Source of the DNA: Candidatus Naiadarchaeum limnaeum
GTDB taxonomy: Archaea > Undinarchaeota > Undinarchaeia > Undinarchaeales > Naiadarchaeaceae
Reading direction: 5' to 3'
Assembly (NCBI GenBank): GCA_014189685.1
Contig: DVAB01000023.1
Span: forward strand, 1 to 64,000
DNA: 64,000 bases
Position 1 is the stretch's first letter. Each line of letters begins with the position of its first letter. Below, piece by piece: positions 43,715 through 52,283 of the stretch. Under the pieces are notes generated by a model that made no database searches, had not been told where the DNA came from, and was given only the letters and a program-made list of their open reading frames with translations. Made by a program: the position numbers and the translations under genes.

Positions 43715-43749
43715 TTTCTCGAGCCTCGCGAGAGAAAATAAGCGAGCTT
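43711..43749 (-). repeat. Hairpin element at the start of the AbrB-PhoU gene
   Basis: On the minus strand ATTTTCTC pairs with GAGAAAAT, whose last two bases are the A and T of the start codon. Flanking bases AAGCTCGC and GGCTCGAG resemble the element at 3430-3462. The right arm therefore places the start codon in a stem, as at the thiolase gene. Confidence 0.45.
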
Positions 43750-43824
43750 AATTTACTTCTTCCACTTCGCGCATTTTCCCACTAAATATATACACAAATT
43801 CAGAAGTATATATTCCTTGTCTTT

Positions 43825-44607
43825 TTATAGGTCAGATGTTGTTAAGTATGGAACGTTTAGTTTTTCTAGGACAGAAAGTACTTTATTTCTGGCGTCGCTT
43901 TTTATTCCTTTCCAATCGATAACAGCTTTTTTTGCAAAATTTTTTTCAACTGCCTGCCTTACTGTATTTTCATTCAAAAATTCAGAGGCATATCTAGCTG
44001 CGACATGCCCAATGGCGGCTTTTTCATTTTCAATTTGGATTCTATTAAAGGAAGCGCAGTAATGTGTCCCTCCAAAAGCTGCATATTTTTCAAATTTTGC
44101 GGAAGGCGCTTTTTCGTAAATCTCTTTGATTGCGCGCGCAACTATCTCCCCGAGGTCTTTTCTTGACCATTCTTTTTCTGTGCTTCCAATTTCAATAAAA
44201 ATTAATGGCTTTTCCCAGTTTGTTGGGCCGTGATGAGTGGCTTCCATTGTAATATCAAATCCCTCCGGAGCATTTTGTGAAAAATATTGCAGGCCGATTT
44301 TTAATGCAGCTGGCCACGTATATGAAAGAGCATTTGGCGCTCCGCCCAGATCTGCGCTTCCAAAATTACCTGTTGAATGAACAGTTAAAGCAGGTTTTTT
44401 TGTTTCGCTTCTGTGTGTTGAAGCGACTATTAAATAATCGGTATCATTTACTTCTTGGAACATTTTTTCCAATTCTTTTTGAGTTGTGAACAAAAGAGAT
44501 TTTGGGGATTGAACTAATAAATTACCTAATCCAATTTCGCGCAGATTGTTTGCAATGTTTGTTGCCGCTGGATCATCTCTCCAATAAAGGACTTTTACAG
44601 AACTCAT
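43825..44607 (-). CDS. dtdA: D-aminoacyl-tRNA deacylase, archaeal type
   Basis: 260 aa. The DtdA/GEK1 family pattern is clear: YLIVASTHRSETKKPALTVHSTGNFG and ITMEATHHGPTNWEKPLIFIEIGSTEKEW, with conserved His residues for zinc. It removes D-amino acids from tRNA. MSSVKVLYWRDD at 44607 is the start, one base after the upstream CBS gene's stop. Confidence 0.93.
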   Translation of the reverse strand: MSSVKVLYWRDDPAATNIANNLREIGLGNLLVQSPKSLLFTTQKELEKMFQEVNDTDYLIVASTHRSETKKPALTVHSTGNFGSADLGGAPNALSYTWPAALKIGLQYFSQNAPEGFDITMEATHHGPTNWEKPLIFIEIGSTEKEWSRKDLGEIVARAIKEIYEKAPSAKFEKYAAFGGTHYCASFNRIQIENEKAAIGHVAARYASEFLNENTVRQAVEKNFAKKAVIDWKGIKSDARNKVLSVLEKLNVPYLTTSDL

Positions 44608-44608
44608 T

Positions 44609-45394
44609 TTATACAAGCCTTTTTACAACTCCATTCTCCAAAATTAAAGGAAGTGTATAAGGTGATAAGCCATCTAAAATTTCTATATCATCCAAAGTTT
44701 TCAGCCCCATTTTTTCAGCCGTTTTTTCTAGTCCAAGCTCAACCTCATGATCAAGTTTTAAAATATAGCAGTGCATTTTCTCCACACCCTGCCGCAGCGC
44801 GCCTAATGCTCTGTGGTGGCCATCAACCAAAACATATCGCTGGCCGTTTTGGACAACAAGCAGCGGCTCTGCAAGCCCAAGCGTTATTTCATATTCTCTC
44901 GCAGAGAGTTCATCTTTGTAGATTTTCCCTTGGGTAGGGATGAGATTTCTCAGCAGCAGATTGTCCTCTAAAAAAGTAACTTTAACATTGTGCAAGCTCT
45001 CAAGAGTTTTCTTCAGAGTCTCAACTTTCAAAGGAGTAACTCTTTCAATATGGGCCCGGATAACATCTGAGTTAGTAACTAATCCCAACAAATTTCCTTT
45101 ATCATCAACAACAGGGAATCGTGAGTGTCCAGATCTGAACATTAAACGGGCAATTGCTTCCATATCCATTTCAGGCGGAATTGCAACAACACGGCGTTCC
45201 ATAACTTCTTCAACTTTTTTATCAAGCGGTTGCAATATTATATCCTCATATGCAATAATACCAAAAACCTTTCCACCCTCAATAACAGGAAACCCGTCGT
45301 GAGCAGTTTCTTTCATTATTTTTATCACTTGCTCAACAGTCATAGCCTTAGTTACAGTTGTTGGATGCGAATTCATAAATTCATGCGCCTTCAT
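44609..45394 (-). CDS. CBS-pair protein with ParB/SerK-like domain
   Basis: 261 aa. Residues 1-125 are a CBS pair (IIAYEDIILQPL and LVTNSDVIRAHI). Residues 140-250 hold a ParB/sulfiredoxin-like fold with ELSAREYEITLGLAEPLLVV and YVLVDGHHRALGALRQG. The DGHHR motif also occurs in the Thermococcus free serine kinase SerK, so a small-molecule kinase is as likely as a DNA-partition role. Co-transcribed with dtdA. Confidence 0.82.
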   Translation of the reverse strand: MKAHEFMNSHPTTVTKAMTVEQVIKIMKETAHDGFPVIEGGKVFGIIAYEDIILQPLDKKVEEVMERRVVAIPPEMDMEAIARLMFRSGHSRFPVVDDKGNLLGLVTNSDVIRAHIERVTPLKVETLKKTLESLHNVKVTFLEDNLLLRNLIPTQGKIYKDELSAREYEITLGLAEPLLVVQNGQRYVLVDGHHRALGALRQGVEKMHCYILKLDHEVELGLEKTAEKMGLKTLDDIEILDGLSPYTLPLILENGVVKRLV

Positions 45395-45436
45395 AATACA
45401 AATAAATGTAACACACTTATTATAAGGTTTATTAAA

Positions 45437-45784
45437 ATGGCCATTAAGTATTATTCAGCCCCTGACATAAAGCGAAAAATTTCCGAGCTTATTCAGAATA
45501 ACGGCTTTCATAATGTGAGTGCTGAAAGAATTTACTGTTTCAGAAGCAAGGGTTCAAGTTCAAGAAGAATTTTGGCGCGCATTTGGAGCTTTCCAAAAAT
45601 ATGGCAGCAGGCTTTGTACATGGAGCCGCGGTATGTGATTGAGGTTTTGTCTGAAAGATTTGATAAACTAAGTCCTGAAAAACAGGAGGAAGTTTTGATT
45701 CACGAACTAAAACATATTCCAAAAAAATTTTCAGGCGGATTGCGAAAACACGATCATAAAAATCCGAGGTCGATAAGATTATAG
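45437..45784 (+). CDS. Putative zinc metallopeptidase (HELKH)
   Basis: 115 aa from MAIKYYSAPDIK. The motif VLIHELKHIPKKFSGGLRKHDH contains HExxH plus downstream His that may complete the metal site. The small size and the conserved RIYCFRSKGSSSRRILARIW agree with archaeal stand-alone minimal metallopeptidases related to phage families. Substrate unknown. Transcribed divergently from the CBS-ParB gene. Confidence 0.75.
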   Translation: MAIKYYSAPDIKRKISELIQNNGFHNVSAERIYCFRSKGSSSRRILARIWSFPKIWQQALYMEPRYVIEVLSERFDKLSPEKQEEVLIHELKHIPKKFSGGLRKHDHKNPRSIRL

Positions 45785-45809
45785 CCTTAACTTATCACGA
45801 ATACTAACG

Positions 45810-46487
45810 ATGACATTAAATTATTCAGATAAAAATGTTGTAATTGATGATTTTGTCGGAGGGAAAAAAGGAACTCAATTGATAAAAGAGCTGAGAGCTG
45901 TTGGTGCATTAATGTACGTCGATTCAGTTCAACTAACACTTGATGAAATTAGAAGAAGCATTATAGAACAAATAGTCAATAAGCAATATGGTTTAATGAT
46001 TTTTATTGAAAGCGGCGGACTGCTAATCCTAGGAACCACAGAGATAGTGTCCCATGCTAGGAGAACGGCTGTGCTTCCAGCCAGCAGCCATGTCATAGAC
46101 TCTTATAAGGAGATAGAAACCTTTCTAAGCTTAGCAAAGCAGATTATTAAATCAAGCAAAAGAATTGCGATAGTTGAAGGTGATGTAGGTGAGGCTAGTC
46201 ACTCTTATAATAGATTGAAGGATTTGAAGAACAGAATTATTGGCCTTAATAGGAAAGCATCTGTAGAAATTATTGTTGGAGTTGTTGCGCGAAAATTTGC
46301 GAATAGAAGACTTTTTAATGTTATAGGAGTTATTGTGAAAAATATAGATAAATTATCTGATATTGTTCATGAAATTCGTGATGTCAACTATCGCTCTGCT
46401 CCTATGCGAAAGCTTCGGGCTCTCTGGAAGCACAGAAAAAGAAGAAAACCTACTTCATTTCTTCAATCTGTTTCAGGGCGTCCTTAA
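45810..46487 (+). CDS. Unrecognised alpha/beta protein
   Basis: 225 aa starting MTLNYSDKNVVIDDFVGG. Hydrophobic strands (ALMYVDSVQL, YGLMIFIESGGLLILG, RIAIVEGD, EIIVGVVARKF) alternate with helices. The C-terminus is strongly basic (LRALWKHRKRRKP). No motif recognised; a nucleotide or RNA-binding role would be a guess. The 3' end overlaps thrS by 38 bp. Confidence 0.7.
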   Translation: MTLNYSDKNVVIDDFVGGKKGTQLIKELRAVGALMYVDSVQLTLDEIRRSIIEQIVNKQYGLMIFIESGGLLILGTTEIVSHARRTAVLPASSHVIDSYKEIETFLSLAKQIIKSSKRIAIVEGDVGEASHSYNRLKDLKNRIIGLNRKASVEIIVGVVARKFANRRLFNVIGVIVKNIDKLSDIVHEIRDVNYRSAPMRKLRALWKHRKRRKPTSFLQSVSGRP

Positions 46488-48138
46488 CAAATTCCTCGAT
46501 CTTTACTCCGTACTGAACTTTTCCCTCTTTGTGCGAGCGCACAGCAATTGTTTTCTTTTCCTCTTCTTTTTCCCCGCAAACTAAAATGTAATTTATTTTT
46601 TGTAACTCTGCATTTCTTACCTTGTAATCAATTGTGTTCGGCTCAAAATCAGAAATAACTTTCAATCCAGCTTCTTCCAATTTTTTTCTAACTCCTTCTG
46701 CGTACTTTACATTTTTATCACTCATAGATAAAACAGTAACTTGGGCAGGAGCAAGCCATAAAGGAAATGCTCCTTTGTAATGCTCAACTAAAATTCCAAT
46801 AAAACGCTCAATGCTTCCATAAATAACTCTGTGAATAATAACGGGCATTTTTTGCTTTCCATCTCTATCCACATAGCTTAGATCAAATCTCTGCGGCTGC
46901 TGGAAGTCAACTTGGACAGTTGCGCACTGCCAGTTTCTTCCAAGAGAATCTTTTATGTGAAAATCAATTTTCGGGCCGTAAAATGCGCCCTCGCCTTTAT
47001 TTACTTTATACTTTAGTTTTAAGTTTTTCAAAGCATCTTCCAACCCTTTCTCAGCCTTTTTCCACTGCTCATCTGTTCCCATTGATTTTTCAGGCCGAGT
47101 GGAAAGTTCAACATAATATTCAAACCCAAATTTTTTGTAGAAATAGTCCGTTAGCTTTACAACCCTTTCAATTTCTCCCTCAACTTGCTCCTCTGTTGCA
47201 AAAATGTGAGCATCATCTTGCGTAAAGCTTCTCAATCTGAACAATCCTGCAAGAACTCCACTCAATTCATTTCTGTTTACTAATCCAAGTTCCGCTAATC
47301 TCAAAGGCAATTCCCTATAACTTCTGTACGAAGACTTATAAACTAAAATCGCGCCAGGGCAGTTCATCGGCTTTAATGCAAATTCCCTGTCCTCATCTTT
47401 TGTGAAAAACATTAAATCTTTGTAATGCTCCCAATGACCAGAGACTTGCCATAAACTTTTATCAAGGATGATTGGAGTGTTAATTTCCTGGTAATCTGCT
47501 TTTTTATGCTCTGCGCGCCAAAATTCGATTAACTTATTTCTAATTATCATTCCCTTATTATGGAAAAAAACAGTTCCAGGCCCAACTTCCTGAAAACTAA
47601 ATAGTCCTAATTTCGGCCCCAAAATTCTGTGGTCGTTTTCAGATAATTTTTCTTTATCAATTCGCGCTGTTTGTTTTGCAAGTTTCTTTGTAATTGGGTT
47701 TTCCTCTTTTCCTGCTGTGATTACTCTACTAAGTTCGCTCAGCGGATGGCCCTTACATTTCATCTCAAACATTTTATAATATCCAAAAGGAGCGTGTTCA
47801 ACTTCGATATCTTCTTTTTTTAATTGTTCCTCAAGCATGTCCATAATTTTCAGAGCTGTTTGCGGGCTCGAGGGCTCAGTTCCATACAAAAGGTGCACAT
47901 ACGGATAGAGAAAAACCTTTTTGCAATTAATTTGCTTTAGAACATCTTTTAAATCTGCGATAGTTTTTTCAACAATTTCCTTTTCATTGCCTTCATCCGA
48001 TTTTTCACTTGCAAAACGAACAAACAAACATTCCTCCATCGCACCTTTTTTTTCTTTTTCAGAAATTTTCTGCGCTAATTTTGTCTCTCGAGTTACCTCA
48101 TATCGAATGTAATCAACATGCTGGAGCAGAGTTTTCAT
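46450..48138 (-). CDS. thrS: Threonyl-tRNA synthetase, archaeal type
   Basis: 562 aa from MKTLLQHVDYIRYEV. The N-terminus is the archaeal editing domain (DTD-like fold, about residues 1-140, with YPYVHLLYG), not the bacterial N1/N2 pair. The class II core has MNCPGAILVYKSSYRSYRELPLRLAELG, RLRSFTQDDAHIF and HRVIYGSIERFIGIL, followed by the anticodon domain. It deacylates Ser-tRNA-Thr in its editing site. Confidence 0.94.
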   Translation of the reverse strand: MKTLLQHVDYIRYEVTRETKLAQKISEKEKKGAMEECLFVRFASEKSDEGNEKEIVEKTIADLKDVLKQINCKKVFLYPYVHLLYGTEPSSPQTALKIMDMLEEQLKKEDIEVEHAPFGYYKMFEMKCKGHPLSELSRVITAGKEENPITKKLAKQTARIDKEKLSENDHRILGPKLGLFSFQEVGPGTVFFHNKGMIIRNKLIEFWRAEHKKADYQEINTPIILDKSLWQVSGHWEHYKDLMFFTKDEDREFALKPMNCPGAILVYKSSYRSYRELPLRLAELGLVNRNELSGVLAGLFRLRSFTQDDAHIFATEEQVEGEIERVVKLTDYFYKKFGFEYYVELSTRPEKSMGTDEQWKKAEKGLEDALKNLKLKYKVNKGEGAFYGPKIDFHIKDSLGRNWQCATVQVDFQQPQRFDLSYVDRDGKQKMPVIIHRVIYGSIERFIGILVEHYKGAFPLWLAPAQVTVLSMSDKNVKYAEGVRKKLEEAGLKVISDFEPNTIDYKVRNAELQKINYILVCGEKEEEKKTIAVRSHKEGKVQYGVKIEEFVKDALKQIEEMK

Positions 48139-48194
48139 ATTAGCTTTCAATAACGTGCTTTAATTTATATTTCTTTGTGATTGTCACAGAATAC

Positions 48195-48203
48195 TTTATA
48201 AAT
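48195..48203 (+). promoter_or_regulatory. TATA box of the lipoprotein gene
   Basis: TTTATAAAT centred about 27 bases before the ATG at 48226 predicts a transcript that starts at or next to the start codon. No ribosome site precedes it, so leaderless translation is likely. Confidence 0.5.
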
Positions 48204-48225
48204 AACCAACAAAAATGTCATAACT

Positions 48226-48735
48226 ATGAAACTGCTGATATCACTTCTGTTGCTTTCTGCGATTCTTATAAGCGGCTGTATCCAGCCTCAGCAAAATGGG
48301 ACTGCTGGAGCCACTGAACCAGGAAAAGAACTAACTACAACTATTTCGCCTGCAAGAGATTTAACTGGAATTTGGGAAGGGCCAGCACAGTGGCGCAATA
48401 ATGTTGGCAATCCTGCTTGTTCTTATGAAGGAAGATTGAGATTAAATTTCCAGCAGAATGGCAATAATTTGGCAGGGACAATGCAGGCTACAATAACAAA
48501 AAATAATCAGCTAATAGCAGATGTACCCTGCAGCCAGCCAGGAACTTTCCCTCCAGCTGCTGGTGTTGGTACAGTGAGCAGCTCCTCTTTCAAATTTATA
48601 GTAGGGGTTATAGAATACTCTGGGACTTTTACAAGCGATTTAATGCAGGGCACCTTTGAGAGCTGCCCCAATCAGGTTTGCAATGATGGCTCTGGTGCTG
48701 TAGGCGCTATAGGAAGTTTTAGCTTAATGAGGTAA
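48226..48735 (+). CDS. Secreted lipoprotein, unknown
   Basis: 169 aa. Signal peptide MKLLISLLLLSAILISGC ends in a lipobox with Cys18. The mature part has a Thr/Pro linker and a beta-rich domain with several Cys (NPACSYEG, ADVPCSQPG, FESCPNQVC), likely disulfide-bonded outside the cell. No family identified. Confidence 0.8.
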   Translation: MKLLISLLLLSAILISGCIQPQQNGTAGATEPGKELTTTISPARDLTGIWEGPAQWRNNVGNPACSYEGRLRLNFQQNGNNLAGTMQATITKNNQLIADVPCSQPGTFPPAAGVGTVSSSSFKFIVGVIEYSGTFTSDLMQGTFESCPNQVCNDGSGAVGAIGSFSLMR

Positions 48736-48740
48736 TAAAA

Positions 48741-49187
48741 TTATTTTCTCTTTACTTTCCCCTCTTCCTCATCCATTTGTATTATTTTAAAGTCCTCAAC
48801 TATCGTTTCGTGATCAAAAGCAAGCTCAAGATTTTCAATTTCTTTTAAAGTTTTATAGCCAACATCCTCTGTCTCTGTTGAGCCACTTATCTTGCCTTTT
48901 TTTGGCGTTGCAAAGAAAACTAGTGACACCGTGTGGCCGCGCGGATCTCTGTCCGAATCTGAATAAACTCCCAAAATTCCTTCAAGCTCAACATCCAAAC
49001 CAGTTTCCTCTTTCACTTCCCTTACTGCAGCCTTCTCAACGGTTTCTCCATACTCCACCATTCCGCCTGGCAATGCATACCTTCCCTTAAAGGGCTCTGT
49101 TTTTCTCTTTACTAATAGGATTCCCTTTGTTTCATCAGCAATCAGGACATCAACTGCAAGTTTTGGATATTTTTCAGACATTTTCAA
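48741..49187 (-). CDS. Nudix hydrolase
   Basis: 148 aa. The Nudix box GGMVEYGETVEKAAVREVKEETG is complete, with the metal-binding REVKEE. VYSDSDRDPRGHTVSLVFFA following it is as in ADP-ribose pyrophosphatase-like members. Substrate unproven. Confidence 0.9.
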   Translation of the reverse strand: MKMSEKYPKLAVDVLIADETKGILLVKRKTEPFKGRYALPGGMVEYGETVEKAAVREVKEETGLDVELEGILGVYSDSDRDPRGHTVSLVFFATPKKGKISGSTETEDVGYKTLKEIENLELAFDHETIVEDFKIIQMDEEEGKVKRK

Positions 49188-49204
49188 ATCGCCTCATTTA
49201 TTTC

Positions 49205-49645
49205 TTATTTGAAAATCAAGCGACTTTTAGTCGCGCAGATTTTAATCAGCTTCTTCCTTTGGGGCGGGGCCTTGCCATGAATTATATGCCAGATTTTTTC
49301 CTTTGGCAATCTAAATTTTAATGCGAGCGAATCCAAATTGTGATCGCCGCGTGCATATAATTTTTTTATCGCATCTGCAATTTTTGGCGGAACTCCGTGA
49401 TGCGTGAACTCCCCCTCGATTGCAATATGATAAATTTCGGCATTTAAATAATCTCTCACTTCTCTTTCAGTCAGATTAAAAGCGTTCCCAGAGAAAATAA
49501 TTTTATCTAATTCTCTGCATCTTAGAACAATTTCTTTTGCAGCATGCATTGCCAATCCACAATCAATTCTTAGAACTTTTGTCTCGGGAGGAATTTTCCA
49601 AATATCTTCTCTGTTCTCTATGGTAAACTCTATTAGCTCTTGCAT
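49205..49645 (-). CDS. Paralogue family member A (unrecognised)
   Basis: 146 aa from MQELIEFTIENRED. Its first 70 residues align with the gene at 49912-50142: FTIENREDIWKIPPETKVLRI against FVIKNRTELNKVSSRARVLRI, then CRELDKIIFSGNAFNLTE against CRTLEEVVFERKAFERTD. The C-terminal half, absent in the partner, looks like a helix-turn-helix (LDSLALKFRLPKEKIWHIIHG). It may therefore be a two-domain regulator. Confidence 0.7.
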   Translation of the reverse strand: MQELIEFTIENREDIWKIPPETKVLRIDCGLAMHAAKEIVLRCRELDKIIFSGNAFNLTEREVRDYLNAEIYHIAIEGEFTHHGVPPKIADAIKKLYARGDHNLDSLALKFRLPKEKIWHIIHGKAPPQRKKLIKICATKSRLIFK

Positions 49646-49683
49646 AAATAATTTTAAGCACTGGTTATTAATATAGTTCAACC

Positions 49684-49821
49684 ATGGACTTGTTCAAAAA
49701 GAAGTGTTCGCGCTGCGAAAAAAGAGGCCAGGCTAGATATATGGAAAAAGTGGTTTCTACTGAAGGAAAAAAAGAGTGGCGCTGCACCGTGTGCAACTAT
49801 TTTGAAGACAGAATTTTCTAA
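49684..49821 (+). CDS. 45-aa zinc-ribbon protein
   Basis: Starts MDLFKKKCSRCEKRG and contains CSRC and CTVC, 27 residues apart. This is a minimal zinc ribbon with a basic N-terminus and an aromatic C-terminus (NYFEDRIF). It lies on the opposite strand between the two paralogues A and B. Similar tiny zinc ribbons occur in many archaea; role unknown. Confidence 0.65.
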   Translation: MDLFKKKCSRCEKRGQARYMEKVVSTEGKKEWRCTVCNYFEDRIF

Positions 49822-49911
49822 GCTATTTTCGTTCAACCCAGTGTCTGTCAATCTCTTCTTTTACAGTTTCAACTACCCAAAACACCAATGGAAATGCCTT
49901 CTTTATTCTTT

Positions 49912-50142
49912 TCATTCTGTTTCAACAAAAACCCATTTATCAAGATACTGCTTTGCCTCAGGGTCAGTTCGCTCAAAAGCCTTGCGTTCAAAAACAACCT
50001 CTTCAAGGGTTCTGCACTGTCTCATTATGTTTACAGCATCCTGAACATTAATCGGATAATGAATTCTCAGAACTCTCGCTCTACTTGAGACTTTATTCAA
50101 TTCTGTCCTATTTTTAATGACAAACTCATCAAACCCTTCCAT
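49912..50142 (-). CDS. Paralogue family member B (unrecognised)
   Basis: 76 aa, the single-domain version of the family of 49205-49645. Conserved pattern: ARVLRI, a helix with MRQCRTLEEVVF, then AFERTDPEAKQYL. The domain appears alpha/beta and about 65 residues long. No known family recognised. Confidence 0.65.
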   Translation of the reverse strand: MEGFDEFVIKNRTELNKVSSRARVLRIHYPINVQDAVNIMRQCRTLEEVVFERKAFERTDPEAKQYLDKWVFVETE

Positions 50143-50188
50143 ATTTTCAACTACCTCTGCTCACTTCAGCACTGCATCGTGTAGCAAG

Positions 50189-51034
50189 TTACTTTTTCCC
50201 TACAACGCTCTCCAAAAGCTGCTCAAGCCTTTCTTTTGGCATATTTCCGCCAAGTCCGCTTGCTAATTTTTCAGCAACTCTTGTGAGCTCCATCGGGAAT
50301 ATGATTTTTGTTGCTTTTCCATCTGCAACATCTTTCAATGCTTTCAAGTAAAGATATGCGATTGTTGAATTGCTCAATCCACCTGCAGCTTCCTCAAGTG
50401 CGCGGATTCTGATTTTTGTTGATTCTGCTTCCTGAACAGCTGCGTTCTTATACAACAGCGCAACTTCCTCTGCTTTCATTGCTTCTACAACATCTTCAGG
50501 CGGAGTAACTCTTTGCAATTCAATGGTAATTATATCAACTCCCCACTCTGCTGTAAGTTTTTGAGTCTCATCTTTTAACTGCTTGTTTATCTCTGTAATT
50601 CGTGCATACAAATCCTGCAATTCTAAGTTTCCAACAACGTTTCTTATTCTGCTCTTTACATGCTCCTCAACCGCTTTTCTGTAATCCTCTTCAACAACCA
50701 ACTCAGCTTTTACAGCGTCTTCAACTTTCAAATAAATAACAGCATCAATCGTTAACTTTACAGCATCTTTTGTAATAACTTCCTGAGGCGCAACATCTAT
50801 TGTCTCAACCCTCAAATCATACTTCGCAAAAGTCTCGATTATTGGGATTATAAAAACCCACCCCGGGCCAACTAATCTATGATACTTTCCAAATCTAAAC
50901 ACAACTCCGCGCTCGTACTGTTTAAACTCAAAAATAATCTTCCCAAGGACCCAATGCCTTGGGTTCTTAATTAGCAAACCGAGTCCTGCAAATATCAAAA
51001 TTACTGGAATTGCTACTACAAGGAATAATACCAT
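50189..51034 (-). CDS. Stomatin/prohibitin-like SPFH protein
   Basis: 281 aa. One N-terminal membrane hairpin or helix (residues 2-22) and an SPFH domain (YERGVVFRFGKYHRLVGPGWVFIIP, VDVAPQEVITKDAVKLTIDAVIYLKV) are followed by a coiled-coil (EVALLYKNAAVQEAESTKIRIRALEE). It scaffolds membrane microdomains and often partners an NfeD-type protein, which is not present here. Confidence 0.92.
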   Translation of the reverse strand: MVLFLVVAIPVILIFAGLGLLIKNPRHWVLGKIIFEFKQYERGVVFRFGKYHRLVGPGWVFIIPIIETFAKYDLRVETIDVAPQEVITKDAVKLTIDAVIYLKVEDAVKAELVVEEDYRKAVEEHVKSRIRNVVGNLELQDLYARITEINKQLKDETQKLTAEWGVDIITIELQRVTPPEDVVEAMKAEEVALLYKNAAVQEAESTKIRIRALEEAAGGLSNSTIAYLYLKALKDVADGKATKIIFPMELTRVAEKLASGLGGNMPKERLEQLLESVVGKK

Positions 51035-51092
51035 TACCTCTCCCTATGTTACCACTATATAATGGTAAAAAGTAGTATATAAAGATTTTGGG

Positions 51093-51416
51093 CTATAGCG
51101 CTTCGCACTCGTGATTCTCAGGAAGCCTGTGCTCCCCACAGAAAAGTTCAGTACAGAATCTGCACCTAAACGGCAAAGCAACTGCTTTTTTACAATGAAT
51201 GCACAGTGCTTTTAGAGGGGTTCCTGTTTTGGCTTTTGGAGGCTGCTGTTCTATTTTCTCCTTTCCACCAAAAGCTTTTGGAAGCGCAACAGGAATCTCA
51301 AAATTCTCAGCTTCGCGGCGCTCAGCTGTTTTTGCACTTCTAAAAAAAGCATGATAAGTAAGAGCCCCTACAGCTGCTCCGATTCCAATCAAAGCTATTA
51401 TTTGCTCAGCACCCAT
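51093..51416 (-). CDS. Membrane-anchored AN1-like zinc-finger protein
   Basis: 107 aa. An N-terminal membrane segment (residues 5-24) and linker lead to a C-terminal zinc module CIHCKKAVALPFRCRFCTELFCGEHRLPENHEC, with an AN1-like Cys/His pattern. Known AN1 fingers are tied to ubiquitin or stress systems in eukaryotes; the archaeal role is unknown. It shares a transcript with the secreted-protein gene just upstream (1-base gap). Confidence 0.78.
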   Translation of the reverse strand: MGAEQIIALIGIGAAVGALTYHAFFRSAKTAERREAENFEIPVALPKAFGGKEKIEQQPPKAKTGTPLKALCIHCKKAVALPFRCRFCTELFCGEHRLPENHECEAL

Positions 51417-52202
51417 TTACTTGCCTTTTACAAGCTTAGCTAAACTACTTCCTATTCCTTTAAATACATTTGTAAGACCAGGCAACAAATTCCCGATGTT
51501 TTGCCTTATTTTACCAAAAAGTCCGCTCCCGCCTGCTGGTTTTGACCACCTTATCTCAAGCGCGTTAAAAACTGTTTGGTTTAAATTTTGGCAGCTTATC
51601 TGGCCGCCGCTTAAAGAACATCCAGATGTTAATGTTTGTACACTTGCATCCGAGGGAAGTTTAAGCTCATAATTAACTCTCTCAACAGGATAGATTGTCT
51701 CAGTTACTCCTCCTGTAACAATTGTAACCTTTGGACTTGATAGCTGCTTTCCAGGCATGATTGAAAAAGTGCCATTCTCCCCTGCACTAACTAAAGTAAA
51801 AGAATCAAATTCTGTTATTATAAAATAAGAGATATCTTCGTCTGTTAGAAAAATAGGTTTTCTAAATATAACCCCTAGAGTACTTTCTCTTTCCCCTGTT
51901 GATGCAGTTGCATAAGCAGGCCCTTCAAGCACTTTCATAGTTCCAAGATTATCACTTGCTTCAAAATTGCCAACATCAGTTAAAGGTATGTTATACACCA
52001 TCTTAGTCATCTGTCCAAAGTTTTTAGTTATGTTATGGCAGGAAAAATACCACGTTGCTTTGCTATGCGTTTTCATGTCAGGGCCAACATCATTTACAAC
52101 ACCAACCGGTCCAAGTGTGCATCTCACTACTTGCGCATTTGCTGGCTTTGCTAAAAAAATCACCATGCTTAAAATCAGAACAAGAAACAACATTTTTTTC
52201 AT
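51417..52202 (-). CDS. Secreted protein, unknown
   Basis: 261 aa. A signal peptide (MKKMLFLVLILSMVIFLAKPANA) precedes a beta-rich exported domain with two Cys pairs (RCTLGPVG/SCHNITKN and GCSLSGG/SCQNLNQ). The C-terminal segment GKIRQNIGNLLPGLTNVFKG is amphipathic. No family identified. Confidence 0.75.
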   Translation of the reverse strand: MKKMLFLVLILSMVIFLAKPANAQVVRCTLGPVGVVNDVGPDMKTHSKATWYFSCHNITKNFGQMTKMVYNIPLTDVGNFEASDNLGTMKVLEGPAYATASTGERESTLGVIFRKPIFLTDEDISYFIITEFDSFTLVSAGENGTFSIMPGKQLSSPKVTIVTGGVTETIYPVERVNYELKLPSDASVQTLTSGCSLSGGQISCQNLNQTVFNALEIRWSKPAGGSGLFGKIRQNIGNLLPGLTNVFKGIGSSLAKLVKGK

Positions 52203-52283
52203 ATTTTTTAGCAGGAGTTTAGTGAATCTGCCGATATATAAGCATTAGTAAAGTATTTAAAAAGCCAAACTTTATCTGCTCAC

